64,000 bases of DNA from Brevibacillus sp. DP1.3A (GTDB lineage: Bacteria; Bacillota; Bacilli; Brevibacillales; Brevibacillaceae), in NCBI RefSeq assembly GCF_013284245.2, contig NZ_CP085876.1:2649001-2713000 (forward strand), read 5' to 3'. A program made the translations under genes and the position numbers. Shown one piece after another: positions 51,313-60,274 of this stretch. The notes beneath the pieces were generated by a model. It saw only the letters and a list, made by a program, of their open reading frames with translations. It did no database searches and was not told where the DNA came from. The stretch's first letter is position 1; each line of letters begins with the position of its first letter.

Positions 51313-52633
51313 TTTTTTGGCAGACCGTTTTGTCTTGCCATCCAAGCGACTGCTCGTGGCAGTTTTGCTAGGCACACCCATCGCGATCGTCGGATTTCTA
51401 CTGGAGATTGGCTATTCGACATTCTTTTTGTACAACGGTTTACTCCTGATCGCTAGCATCTTGGATTGGATGACCATCCCCAAACGCAGAGACTTGTCGA
51501 TCCAGCGAATCTTGCCTGAGCAGACGGATATCGGACAATCGTTTTCGATCGAGCTTGAGCTGGCGAACAGAAGTGGGCAATCCGTTGCGTACTCCATCGT
51601 GGACGATCTTCCACTGTCATTTGAAGAAGCTGGACCGGTCACAGGTGTGATGGAGCAACCCTTAACTAACATAAGTTTTGAAACAAGAGGAAAAGAACGC
51701 GGAGAGTACGTGTTCCGCTGGCTTTACATGCGGTGGCATGGCAAACTTGGCTTGTGGTATCGCCAAAGCCGCTTTGCGTGTGAACAAACGATCAAGGTAT
51801 ATCCCGACCTTTCAGCCGTTCGTGGTTACTTGGCTTCGTTGCAGGAGAGCCTGATCGTCGACGGGAAAAAAATCATGCGCAGGGCAAAAGCTGGGACGGA
51901 ATTCCATGCGATCCGCGATTACGTGCCTGACGATGATCCTCGGATGATTAACTGGTCTGCTTCAGCACGCTCCCGCCGTCTGATGACAAACCAATATCGA
52001 CCAGAGCATGGCAAAGTGATTACCATACTGGTCGATTGCGGTAGGTTGATGGGTGTTGAGCTGGATAACCAGACGAGATTGGATCGATCACTGGAGTCTG
52101 CGCTCACGTTAGCGGCAGTGGCATTGCGTCAAGGAGATCAGGTAGCGCTACTAGCCTATTCGCATGAGATCAAGACGTACATACCTCCAGGTAGAGGGCT
52201 GCGCCACTTGCACACCCTTTTGGAGGCAACCTACAACCTGACGAGTGATTTTGTAGAGGCTGATCCGGCGAAGGCGCTTGAATTTTTGAATCGCCAGCAG
52301 AAGAGAAGGAGCTTGGTGGTTCTTTTTTCAGATATGGAAAACTACCTCGTCGAAGATCAGTTGAGCAATTATTTGTGGCGGATGCGCCGTTCGCATTTAC
52401 TCTTGCTGCTGTCTTTGGCAGATCCGCTTCTGCATGAATGGAGTCATATAGACACGAGCAACAGCAGCTTGGCGTTTACGAAGGCGGTAGCTCAACGGTT
52501 CCAGCTCGATCGCAGGGCGTTTCAACAAAAAATGATCGGCGCGGGTATCCAGGTACTGGACGTTCCGGCCGATCAGTTGACGCTAACGGTTATCAATACT
52601 TATTTGGACATCAAATCAAGAGAAGCTTTGTGA
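51263..52633 (+). CDS. DUF58 domain protein with VWA-like region
   Basis: A 456-residue protein with two N-terminal membrane helices (residues about 25-75), a beta-rich section (NRSGQSVAYSIVDDLPL), the DUF58 signature GTEFHAIRDYVPDDDPRMINWSASARS in part (residues about 205-235: DYVPDDDPR), and a VWA-like C-terminal domain with ITILVDCGR. GTG 51263 follows GGAGGGGGG. The MIDAS-like DCGR replaces the usual DxSxS, so metal binding may be lost. It is the presumed client of the MoxR ATPase. Confidence 0.9.
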   Translation: MTTSSKRRWRLFQFLADFLADRFVLPSKRLLVAVLLGTPIAIVGFLLEIGYSTFFLYNGLLLIASILDWMTIPKRRDLSIQRILPEQTDIGQSFSIELELANRSGQSVAYSIVDDLPLSFEEAGPVTGVMEQPLTNISFETRGKERGEYVFRWLYMRWHGKLGLWYRQSRFACEQTIKVYPDLSAVRGYLASLQESLIVDGKKIMRRAKAGTEFHAIRDYVPDDDPRMINWSASARSRRLMTNQYRPEHGKVITILVDCGRLMGVELDNQTRLDRSLESALTLAAVALRQGDQVALLAYSHEIKTYIPPGRGLRHLHTLLEATYNLTSDFVEADPAKALEFLNRQQKRRSLVVLFSDMENYLVEDQLSNYLWRMRRSHLLLLLSLADPLLHEWSHIDTSNSSLAFTKAVAQRFQLDRRAFQQKMIGAGIQVLDVPADQLTLTVINTYLDIKSREAL

Positions 52634-53580
52634 GAATCGGGTCTGTATCCGAGGAGGTACCAGGCAATTAGCAAAAGCATTGTGCCGACAGCTACGATGT
52701 ACTTGGCTTCGAGAGAGAGACTCGATGGAGTAATATAGCCCTCTATGATTCCCGCGATGAACAAAAGTGGGATGGTAGCCAATAGTAGATGCGCTGATTC
52801 TTTTGCCGCCTCCAAAAATTGATGTCTTCGTGCGTAGCGGCCGGGTACTAGCAGACGGTACCCCATGTGAAGACCTGCTCCGCCAGCAATGAAAATGGCA
52901 GTCAGCTCGATCACGCCGTGTGGCAAAATGTAGGCCCAAAACGCATAGCTGCTATCTGCCTGATAGTAGACGGCTGCCAAAGCTCCAACCAGAAGGCCAT
53001 TGAACAAGAGAAGGTAGATAGGGACGATTCCAAACGTAATTCCACTGACAAAGGCCAGCATCGCAACTTTGATGTTGTTGGTCATAATCATCGTGGAGAT
53101 GACCGGACTGTCGAGAGATTCGTGCCCTTCTCCCAGCCTAGATGGATCGATCTGCTCAGCCATCCCTTGTGGCAATACATAATACAGGTTGAGTGGATCG
53201 ACCATAACGGCGGCAAAGCCAGAAATACCACCGATGATGAAGAGAAGGGCTGCCACACCAATGAAGCTCATTCGCTTATGTACGAGACCCATCAAGTAGC
53301 TACCAAAGAAATGCTTGAGCTGCTGCCAGCTGCCTATTCGTTGCTTGTAAGCCAAATTATGTGCACGTAAGACGAGTTGATTTAAGTAGAGCGTGATCTC
53401 GTCTGCAGGATGGTAGGAGCGCACATAGGCCAAATGAGCAGATGTTTTCTTATATAGTTGTGTCAGGCGATCAATATCGGTAGCACTGATGTGCCGAGGT
53501 TGTCGGGTAAAACGCTCCACTAATTGTTCCAGTTCGGCCCAAGAGGCTTTATGCTTGTGCCAAAACGAGGTAATATCCAT
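52600..53580 (-). CDS. SpoIIM-like (stage II sporulation protein M family) membrane protein
   Basis: A 326-residue membrane protein with a soluble N-terminal helical region (about 100 residues) and a SpoIIM/DUF95 domain with five or six helices: VMVDPLNLYYVLP, IMTNNIKVAMLAFVSGITFGIVPIYLL and LPHGVIELTAIFIAGGAGLHMG. True SpoIIM takes part in forespore engulfment, but this longer form is common beside MoxR/DUF58/RDD genes and is probably part of that system. It overlaps the end of the DUF58 gene convergently by 34 bases. AAGGAGG lies upstream of the ATG. Confidence 0.88.
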   Translation of the reverse strand: MDITSFWHKHKASWAELEQLVERFTRQPRHISATDIDRLTQLYKKTSAHLAYVRSYHPADEITLYLNQLVLRAHNLAYKQRIGSWQQLKHFFGSYLMGLVHKRMSFIGVAALLFIIGGISGFAAVMVDPLNLYYVLPQGMAEQIDPSRLGEGHESLDSPVISTMIMTNNIKVAMLAFVSGITFGIVPIYLLLFNGLLVGALAAVYYQADSSYAFWAYILPHGVIELTAIFIAGGAGLHMGYRLLVPGRYARRHQFLEAAKESAHLLLATIPLLFIAGIIEGYITPSSLSLEAKYIVAVGTMLLLIAWYLLGYRPDSHKASLDLMSK

Positions 53581-53658
53581 GTATAATGCCTCCTTACATT
53601 AGCGCGTGTTTCAAAACTAGAAAAAACCTCAAAGTTTCGAGGGGGGAAGAAAACCATC

Positions 53659-54483
53659 ATGAATGAACCGACATACGTCAGTGGGTCAAATCGAGAAGCT
53701 TCTGTCGTGACACCCGAGCATGTTATGCTGCGATTTCAGACGGCAGGTCTAGGCAGTCGAGCCACTGCGATGCTGATTGATACAGGAATCTTGCTCCTGG
53801 TTAATCTTACTGTATTTATTTTGTTTGGCATAGTTTTATTTGGAAAAGAAGAAGATTTTTTCCTGGATGATGACAACTACACGATAGCCATCGTTCTCCT
53901 GGTTACCTTCATCGTAAACTTTGGCTACTTTTGGCTACTGGAAGCATTCTGGGGCGGACAGACCGTTGGCAAAAGGCTGGTGGGAATCCGGGTCATCCGT
54001 GATAACGGACAGCCTGCGACTTTTGTTTCCTCAACGATCCGGAATCTGTTTCGCATCATTGACGCAATGCCATCTGGTTATTTTCTCGGGGCGCTCGTAT
54101 GCTTTTTCCACCCCCGTGATAAGCGAATTGGCGATATGGTAGCTGGCACAATTGTCGTGGTGGAGTCAGGACAGCGGTCGACTCTTTTTCAGAAAAAGAA
54201 AGACAAACAGCCAAATGGCTTTGATTTGAATCATGCGCTACTCATACTTGATGAGCGCCAAAAACAGGCGATTACCCGAGAGGACTGGCAACTGCTTTCT
54301 TCCTTCATCGGCAGACTATCCTCTTTAACTCAAGCAAAAAAATATGAACTCGGGAATCAAATTGCCAGCATCATGCGCAAAAAATTAGAGCTTGTTGACG
54401 AACAGAACACCAAGGAAGACCCGATCCTGTTTTTGCAAAGGCTGCACAACCAGTTGCAAAACGAATTTCAACTACGAAAATAA
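53659..54483 (+). CDS. RDD family membrane protein of the MoxR cluster
   Basis: A 274-residue RDD protein: RATAMLIDTGILLLVN carries the Arg/Asp motif, GGQTVGKRLVGIRVI the central motif, and HPRDKRIGDMVAGTIVV the second Asp. A C-terminal cytosolic extension of about 100 residues is helical. The gene is divergent from the SpoIIM-like gene with 78 bp between, a pairing repeated in many bacteria with MoxR clusters. Function is unknown. Confidence 0.88.
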   Translation: MNEPTYVSGSNREASVVTPEHVMLRFQTAGLGSRATAMLIDTGILLLVNLTVFILFGIVLFGKEEDFFLDDDNYTIAIVLLVTFIVNFGYFWLLEAFWGGQTVGKRLVGIRVIRDNGQPATFVSSTIRNLFRIIDAMPSGYFLGALVCFFHPRDKRIGDMVAGTIVVVESGQRSTLFQKKKDKQPNGFDLNHALLILDERQKQAITREDWQLLSSFIGRLSSLTQAKKYELGNQIASIMRKKLELVDEQNTKEDPILFLQRLHNQLQNEFQLRK

Positions 54484-54490
54484 AGCGAGG

Positions 54491-54521
54491 TACCGCCAAA
54501 AATATTGGCGGTATTTTCTTT
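54491..54521 (+). terminator. Terminator after the RDD gene
   Basis: TACCGCCAA and TTGGCGGTA with a short AT loop, then a T-rich tail. Confidence 0.88.
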
Positions 54522-54621
54522 TCTCGACTTATTTCTCCATTATTCAGCAAAATGCAGCTTCAAAAACTTTCTATGTTATAATGAAACCTCACTCTAAGTC
54601 ACAGAAAGGAGGAGGGGGCCG

Positions 54622-55128
54622 ATGGACGACAAATACATGGGAGCGTCATCGACTTCGTCACCCACACTGCCACTCCCGGCAAACGGGAAGCAGAAAGGAA
54701 GACGCAGAAGAGGCAGTCTTTTTCAGGCATTGATTCCCTCCCAGACAGAAGGTAAGCGTCCTTTACTACCAATCGTTTTGGCCGTTCTGGTCTGGGTAGG
54801 ACTTGCCTACGCTGGATATGCCTTTGCTGTTTATACGTTGGACAAGCAGCAGCAATTTGTGAACCAACGAATTGATCAAATTCAAGAAGAGAATCAAAAG
54901 CAGACGAAGGCATTGGGAGATCAATTGACTCTGGTGCAGGAAGAAATGCAAAATGTCCAGAAGGGTCTGGGAAATCTGGAAGAAGATTTGGCATTGACGG
55001 GTGAAACCATTGGTGGCACGAACAAGACCAAAGAAGCTCTGCAGGATAGGGTTGACCAGCTCAATAAACAGCTGGTTGATTTGAAAGCATCTCTGAAAAA
55101 ATTGGAGGATGCTGCCCGTGCTTGGTAA
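54622..55128 (+). CDS. Membrane-anchored coiled-coil protein
   Basis: A 168-residue protein after AAGGAGG. The N-terminal 45 residues are Ser/Pro/Lys-rich and probably cytosolic, one helix spans the membrane (LLPIVLAVLVWVGLAYAGY), and residues about 80-166 are an uninterrupted heptad pattern, predicted coiled coil (Gln/Glu/Lys/Leu-rich). Its end overlaps the next gene. The next product also has a coiled coil after its anchor, so the two may pair outside the membrane. No known family. Confidence 0.75.
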   Translation: MDDKYMGASSTSSPTLPLPANGKQKGRRRRGSLFQALIPSQTEGKRPLLPIVLAVLVWVGLAYAGYAFAVYTLDKQQQFVNQRIDQIQEENQKQTKALGDQLTLVQEEMQNVQKGLGNLEEDLALTGETIGGTNKTKEALQDRVDQLNKQLVDLKASLKKLEDAARAW

Positions 55129-56188
55129 GATAAACCGTTTCTTTCTCTTTCTGCTGGCGCCTGCTCTCGGTTTTTTGGTCGCTTTTGCGCTGGACAATCC
55201 AGTGGACAAGCTCCAGATAGAAGGCCTGAAGCTTCCTTCTGCCGTAGCGAAGAGCCAAGCAGATGAGCTGGGGGAACGGCTCAACGACACCAAGGTGCAG
55301 CTTCGAAACGTAGAAGTTGTCATCGAAGACATCCGGGATCGCTCGAAAAAGGAACAGAAAGAATACGAGCAACAAAACAAGAACATCAGCAGCGCACTTG
55401 AAGCGAGCAAATCCCAGACGCAAAAATCTGCGGATGTATTGGACACGATTTTGTCCAACATGCTTGGCAAGCCGATCGGTCAACACTTCGGGAAAAACTC
55501 GACAGTGAAAGTCTATTCCCTACAAGAAGGCGGATACCGCGGTTATATGGCCAAAGTGCGCCTCAATGATCCGAACGCGTTGAAAATGGTGCTGGCCAAC
55601 AACTCTGTGAAAAGTAAAGGAGAAACGACGAGTCAAGCTGGTAAGCGTACAGGAGCCATACTTGCGATCAATGCAGGTGGCTTTATGGCGGACAAGCAGG
55701 GCAATCTGACTCCGTTAGGCATCACTGTTGTTGACGGCAAGATTCGAACCTTTTCCAATAATGCGAAGCTGAGCTTTGTCGGTTTCAACAACAAAGGTCA
55801 TCTGGTCGGAACAAACATCAAAACACAGGCGCAAATTACACAACAAGGGATATTGCAGGGAGCGAGCTTTTTGCCGCGTCTCTTGCAAGACGGAAAGCGA
55901 TTGCCTATTCCGCGTGAATGGGCGAATGCGCGTCAACCGCGAACGCTGATCGGTCATTTCGACAACGGCGATTTGCTGCTGATTGTTATTGATGGAAGAC
56001 GAGATGGTTGGAGTAATGGTGTTACGCTGGAGGAAGCGCAAAGAAAGCTGCAAGAGTGGCATGTCGTGGATGCGTATAACCTCGACGGCGGCGGATCCAG
56101 TGCGTTTTATTACAATGGCAAGCTGTTGAACAAGCCTTCTGGCGGCAAAGAACGACGCGTGGTGAGCAATTTGGTCGTCATGCCATAA
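55118..56188 (+). CDS. NAGPA-type phosphodiester glycosidase family protein
   Basis: A 356-residue exported protein starting at GTG 55118, 9 bases after GGAGG and inside the preceding gene; the ATG at 55109 abuts the site and is rejected. It has an N-terminal signal anchor, a coiled coil (about 45-105), and a NAGPA domain (NAGGFMADKQGNLTPLGI, FDNGDLLLIVIDGRRDGWSNG, YNLDGGGSSAFYYN). NAGPA domains split N-acetylglucosamine-phosphodiester bonds, so a role in trimming wall or exopolysaccharide polymers is inferred. Confidence 0.87.
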   Translation: MLGKINRFFLFLLAPALGFLVAFALDNPVDKLQIEGLKLPSAVAKSQADELGERLNDTKVQLRNVEVVIEDIRDRSKKEQKEYEQQNKNISSALEASKSQTQKSADVLDTILSNMLGKPIGQHFGKNSTVKVYSLQEGGYRGYMAKVRLNDPNALKMVLANNSVKSKGETTSQAGKRTGAILAINAGGFMADKQGNLTPLGITVVDGKIRTFSNNAKLSFVGFNNKGHLVGTNIKTQAQITQQGILQGASFLPRLLQDGKRLPIPREWANARQPRTLIGHFDNGDLLLIVIDGRRDGWSNGVTLEEAQRKLQEWHVVDAYNLDGGGSSAFYYNGKLLNKPSGGKERRVVSNLVVMP

Positions 56189-56199
56189 GCAAAAATCGC

Positions 56200-56250
56200 A
56201 ACACTCTTCTGTGAAGACGACAAGTCTTGCTGCAGAAGAGTGTTTTTTTC
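56200..56250 (+). terminator. Terminator after the NAGPA gene
   Basis: AACACTCTTCTG and CAGAAGAGTGTT form a 12-bp stem around an inner loop, then a T-run. Confidence 0.9.
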
Positions 56251-56356
56251 TGTAGAGAAAAGTTTGCCTAGGCAACTGTGAATGTGGGTTGACCTTGAAA
56301 AATGCTGAAAATTATAATAATAGTAGAAGTTAATGAAATGGAATAGGAGGGATCGC

Positions 56357-58390
56357 ATGAAAAAAGGGATGTTGGTTGCCCTCTCGATTGTTTCCGTGCT
56401 TTCGTTTCCTCATTTTGCGGTGGGAAAAGTCCCAGGTGTGCCAGCCGGTGTGCAAGGAGCTACAAAAGGAATTGTCGCGGTCTCTCATCCAGCAGCGGCG
56501 CAGGTCGGTAGAGATATCTTGGCAAAGGGCGGCAATGCGATTGATGCTGCGGCTGGGATCCAATTTGCTCTGAATGTGGCAGAACCGTATATGTCCGGTA
56601 TCGGCGGCGGTGGCTTCATGATGATTTACGTGAAGGATCAAAACAAAGTGACCGTGTTAGATAGTCGGGAAGTGGCGCCTGCCAAGGTGACTCCTCATAT
56701 GTTTTTGCGGGCGGACGGCACGCCGATCCCGTTTGAAGAGAGACATACGAGCGGTCAGGCCGTAGGTGTTCCAGGTACATTGCTGGGTGTAGAACAGGCG
56801 TTGGAATCGTATGGGACATGGGACTTGGGAAAAGTGATAGAACCGTCGATTGAACTGGCGGAAAAAGGAGTTCGCGTCAACTGGGTGTCCGCTCAATTTA
56901 TTGCCAATTCCATGGAAAAGCTGAAGAAGCATGGGACGGCTGCACAGGTGTTTGCGCCAAACGGCGTTCCACTCAAAGAAGGTGAGATGCTGATTCAGCC
57001 CCAATTGGCGAAAACGTTGAAGATCATCCGTGACAAAGGCTCGAATGCCTTGTATGAAGGGGAAATTGGCAAGGCCCTCGTCGAGGAGGTACAAAGGACG
57101 GGTGGCTCCATGACACTCGATGATTTGCAGGCGTATCAAGTAAAAGAGCGTGAACCGGTCAGCGGCATGTATCGCGGATATGAAGTGATTTCGATGGCAC
57201 CACCCAGCTCTGGCGGCTTGACGCTGATTCAGATTTTGAAGCTGATGGAAGGCTACGATAACACAAAAGACGGAATCGGGTCGGTAGCCTATTTGCATCA
57301 TCTGATTGAAGCCAACCACCTCGCCTACGCAGATCGGGCGGCGTATATGGCGGACGAGGACGTGTATCCAGTACCGAAAAAGGGACTGATTGCGGAGGAA
57401 TACATCAAGGAACGGCGTCAGCTCATTCGTGAAGAAACCGCGAATGCCAATATAGTGGCAGGCGACCCTTGGAAGTACGATCCTGGCAAAAAGCCAGAGG
57501 TGTCCATAAAACTGAGAGATCAATCTCCGGTCAAGCAGACCACGCACTTCTCTGTGATGGACAAATGGGGGAATATCGTTGCGTATACGACCACCATTGA
57601 AGATATTTTTGGCAGCGGTGTGATGGTTCCGGGTTACGGCTTCATGCTCAATAATGAGCTTACGGATTTTGACGCGATTCCTGGTGGTGTCAATCAGGTC
57701 GAGCCTGGCAAGCGTCCACGTTCGAGCATGACGCCAACCATGGTGCTAAAAGACGGAAAGCCTTTTTTAGCAATTGGCTCACCTGGTGGCTCTACGATTA
57801 TCGCCTCCGTATCGCAGACGATTCTCAATGTGATCGATCATGGAATGGAAATTGAGGAGGCCATCCGTGCACCACGCATTTTTTCTAGCGGCTATCCGAA
57901 TGTGACGTGGGAAGCGGGCATTGACCAAGATGTCATCCTGCAATTGATGGCAAAAGGTCACGTCTTTGCTGAGGAGCCGACGAACATTGGTAACGTCCAA
58001 GCGATAGTGTACGATTTTGAAACGGGAAAAATGTACGGCGGAGCGGATAACACACGCGAGGGTACTGTACTAGGGGTCGATGCCATTGCGTATACGGCTG
58101 CGCAGCCAGTCCAGTCGCCAAAAGAAAAAGAAGGCCCCTTTGACTTACGAGTAAACGGCCATGTCTATCCATATACAGCAGAGCAAAAAGTGATGATAGA
58201 TGGGGTAGCGTATGTTCACGCTAACAAGTTGCTGTTAGGTTTGGGACAAAAAGTGACGTCCTTCCAGTCTGATGTGGTCATGGTGAAGGGAATGCCTTAC
58301 TTGCCTGTCAAAAAAATTGGCGAGAAGCTGGGCTATACGGTTAATTGGAAGGAAGGAGAGCGGTCCATCGAGTTGAATCGCAAAAAGTAG
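56357..58390 (+). CDS. ggt: Gamma-glutamyltransferase with C-terminal copper-amine-oxidase-N-like domain
   Basis: A 677-residue secreted enzyme starting at ATG 56357 after AGGAGGG. The signal peptide covers about 25 residues. The autoprocessing site is Gln394-Thr395 in KQTTHFSVMD; Thr395 becomes the N-terminal nucleophile of the small subunit. PRSSMTPTMV and GSPGGSTI hold the substrate. Gamma-glutamyltransferases move or hydrolyse gamma-glutamyl groups of glutathione or poly-gamma-glutamate. The usual length is near 580 residues; here about 80 residues are added at the C-terminus (VNGHVYPY, YVHANKLLLGLG, MPYLPVKKIGEKLGYTVNW), the pattern of copper amine oxidase N-terminal-like domains common in Brevibacillus and Paenibacillus wall proteins. 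Confidence 0.92.
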   Translation: MKKGMLVALSIVSVLSFPHFAVGKVPGVPAGVQGATKGIVAVSHPAAAQVGRDILAKGGNAIDAAAGIQFALNVAEPYMSGIGGGGFMMIYVKDQNKVTVLDSREVAPAKVTPHMFLRADGTPIPFEERHTSGQAVGVPGTLLGVEQALESYGTWDLGKVIEPSIELAEKGVRVNWVSAQFIANSMEKLKKHGTAAQVFAPNGVPLKEGEMLIQPQLAKTLKIIRDKGSNALYEGEIGKALVEEVQRTGGSMTLDDLQAYQVKEREPVSGMYRGYEVISMAPPSSGGLTLIQILKLMEGYDNTKDGIGSVAYLHHLIEANHLAYADRAAYMADEDVYPVPKKGLIAEEYIKERRQLIREETANANIVAGDPWKYDPGKKPEVSIKLRDQSPVKQTTHFSVMDKWGNIVAYTTTIEDIFGSGVMVPGYGFMLNNELTDFDAIPGGVNQVEPGKRPRSSMTPTMVLKDGKPFLAIGSPGGSTIIASVSQTILNVIDHGMEIEEAIRAPRIFSSGYPNVTWEAGIDQDVILQLMAKGHVFAEEPTNIGNVQAIVYDFETGKMYGGADNTREGTVLGVDAIAYTAAQPVQSPKEKEGPFDLRVNGHVYPYTAEQKVMIDGVAYVHANKLLLGLGQKVTSFQSDVVMVKGMPYLPVKKIGEKLGYTVNWKEGERSIELNRKK

Positions 58391-58417
58391 GCTGATCAAG
58401 GAAAGGATGTTGCAAAA

Positions 58418-59308
58418 ATGAAGAAAGTACTTGTACTCGGAGGAACGCGATTTTTTGGAAAGCGATTGGTCCAGCTTCTCGTTGAAGCTGGGGCAGACGT
58501 TACGGTGGCAACGAGAGGGTTTACCCAAGTGGAGTTGCCTGCCTCTGTCAAAAGAATGACCCTTGATCGCGATGACGTCCATTCACTAGCGGTTGCAGGG
58601 GAAGAGCAGTGGGACGTGGTGTACGATAACATCTGTTATTCCTCCCAAAATGCAATGGATGCGTGTAAGGTTTTTCGGGGGAAAGTGGGTAAGTACGTTT
58701 TGACCTCTACTCTGTCCGTCTACGACTATGCAGAGGAACCACTACAGGAAGAAGCATTTGATCCATACACGTATGAAATCAACCGGAAAACGAGAGACGA
58801 GACGACCTATCAAGAAGGCAAACGTCAAGCAGAAGCCGTCTTTTTTCAGGAGAAGGCCTTCCCTGTCGTAGCCGTTCGTTTTCCAATCGTACTGGCGGAA
58901 GACGATTACACTCGTCGGCTATGGTTTCACATTGAGCATGTGCAAGAGGAGCTCCCAATAGGTATCACGAATCTCGCTGCCCGGATATGCTTTATACATG
59001 CACAGGAAGCAGCTCAATTTTTGGCATGGGTGCCGACAACGTCCATCACAGGGCCAGTAAATGCGTGCTCGGATGGGACTGTTTCGCTTGCTGAACTGAT
59101 GGAGATGATTGCGCAAACAGTCGGAAAACCTGCCCGCATTGAGCCAACAATAGATGCTTCTGATGCGTCTCCCTTTGGGTTTGTCGCATCCTTTTACATG
59201 GATAACAGCAAGGCTAAGGCCGCGGGCTTCCCATTTTGGTCGCTGGATGAATGGGTGTCGGTGCTTGTCAAAAACTTAAACGAGGAATATACCTCCGAAA
59301 AAGCGTGA
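58418..59308 (+). CDS. NAD-dependent epimerase/dehydratase family protein
   Basis: A 296-residue short-chain dehydrogenase/reductase of the extended type. The dinucleotide-binding motif is GGTRFFGKRLV near the N-terminus. The usual catalytic Tyr-X3-Lys is replaced by an altered region around TYQEGKRQAEAV, so the activity may differ from sugar epimerases. It lies 28 bases after ggt and may share its transcript. The substrate is unknown. Confidence 0.82.
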   Translation: MKKVLVLGGTRFFGKRLVQLLVEAGADVTVATRGFTQVELPASVKRMTLDRDDVHSLAVAGEEQWDVVYDNICYSSQNAMDACKVFRGKVGKYVLTSTLSVYDYAEEPLQEEAFDPYTYEINRKTRDETTYQEGKRQAEAVFFQEKAFPVVAVRFPIVLAEDDYTRRLWFHIEHVQEELPIGITNLAARICFIHAQEAAQFLAWVPTTSITGPVNACSDGTVSLAELMEMIAQTVGKPARIEPTIDASDASPFGFVASFYMDNSKAKAAGFPFWSLDEWVSVLVKNLNEEYTSEKA

Positions 59309-59390
59309 CCTATCTACCTTTTCTTTCGTATAACTCCATGGTAAGGTAGAGCAGAACATATGTGTCTGTAAGGAACCAGGAGGATCGATC

Positions 59391-60212
59391 ATGAACAAAA
59401 ATCGCACCAGCAGCCTTGCGATCGTCGCAGCATTATCAGTAGCATTACTCAGTGGATGTGAACCTCCCTCATTAAGTGGAATGTTATCCAGCGAGTCGAA
59501 TGGACAATCCGCGGGAGAGGGAACGCAGTCAACGACAGTTGAGCCAAATAACGAGGAGACAGCACGTCCCCAACGGGCATCTCTTGCAGAGACGATAAAA
59601 GATGTGGATGGAGTGCCAACTGTTACGAATGCAACAGATCTCTCGGTTGTCGTAAATAAACAGCGGGCATTGCCTGCCGATTATATTCCACCGGATTTGA
59701 TAGAGCCGAATGTGCCATTTCCTTTTGATGAAAAAGTTGAGAAGCGATTACTGAGAGCAGAAGCCGCACAAGCATTAGAAGAACTGTTTGCCAAAGCAAA
59801 GACAGAAGGTATTGAACTGTATGCTGTTTCTGGCTACCGCTCATCTAAGACCCAAAAATCGCTGTACGAAACGTATGTAAGAACACAAGGTGCTGAACAT
59901 GCCGCTGCCTACAGTGCCGTACCTGGAAAGAGCGAGCATCAGACTGGCTTGGCTATGGATGTGTCCGGATATGATGCAAGTACACGCTTGGAAGAATCCT
60001 TTGCTGAGACACCTGAAGGAACATGGCTGGCAGCCAACTGTGCAGACTTTGGCTTCGTCATTCGCTATTTGAAGGGCAAGGAAGATACGACTGGATATGC
60101 CTATGAGCCTTGGCATTTGCGTTATGTAGGGAAGGAAATGGCGAAAGAAATTATGGCAGGTGGCCTTACTTTGGAGGATTATTTTTCTGAAGCGGCAATT
60201 GCCCACAAATAA
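59391..60212 (+). CDS. M15 D,D-carboxypeptidase lipoprotein (VanY/DdpX-like)
   Basis: A 273-residue lipoprotein with lipobox LLSGC (Cys23), a Ser/Thr/Glu-rich linker to about residue 75 and an M15B peptidase domain: YAVSGYRSSKTQ, SEHQTGLAMDVSG (His and Asp zinc ligands), and EPWHLRYVG (catalytic Glu and the third His). It should trim D-Ala-D-Ala ends of peptidoglycan outside the cell. AGGAGG precedes the ATG and a terminator follows. Confidence 0.92.
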   Translation: MNKNRTSSLAIVAALSVALLSGCEPPSLSGMLSSESNGQSAGEGTQSTTVEPNNEETARPQRASLAETIKDVDGVPTVTNATDLSVVVNKQRALPADYIPPDLIEPNVPFPFDEKVEKRLLRAEAAQALEELFAKAKTEGIELYAVSGYRSSKTQKSLYETYVRTQGAEHAAAYSAVPGKSEHQTGLAMDVSGYDASTRLEESFAETPEGTWLAANCADFGFVIRYLKGKEDTTGYAYEPWHLRYVGKEMAKEIMAGGLTLEDYFSEAAIAHK

Positions 60213-60231
60213 CGTCATCGAAAACGAAAAG

Positions 60232-60259
60232 AGCCGCCCCGATAAGGAGCGGCTTTTTT
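60232..60259. terminator. Terminator between the M15 and signal-peptidase genes
   Basis: AGCCGC and GCGGCT arms, with short inner pairs, and a T-run on the plus strand. Confidence 0.87.
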
Positions 60260-60274
60260 GTGCATGGATAAATG

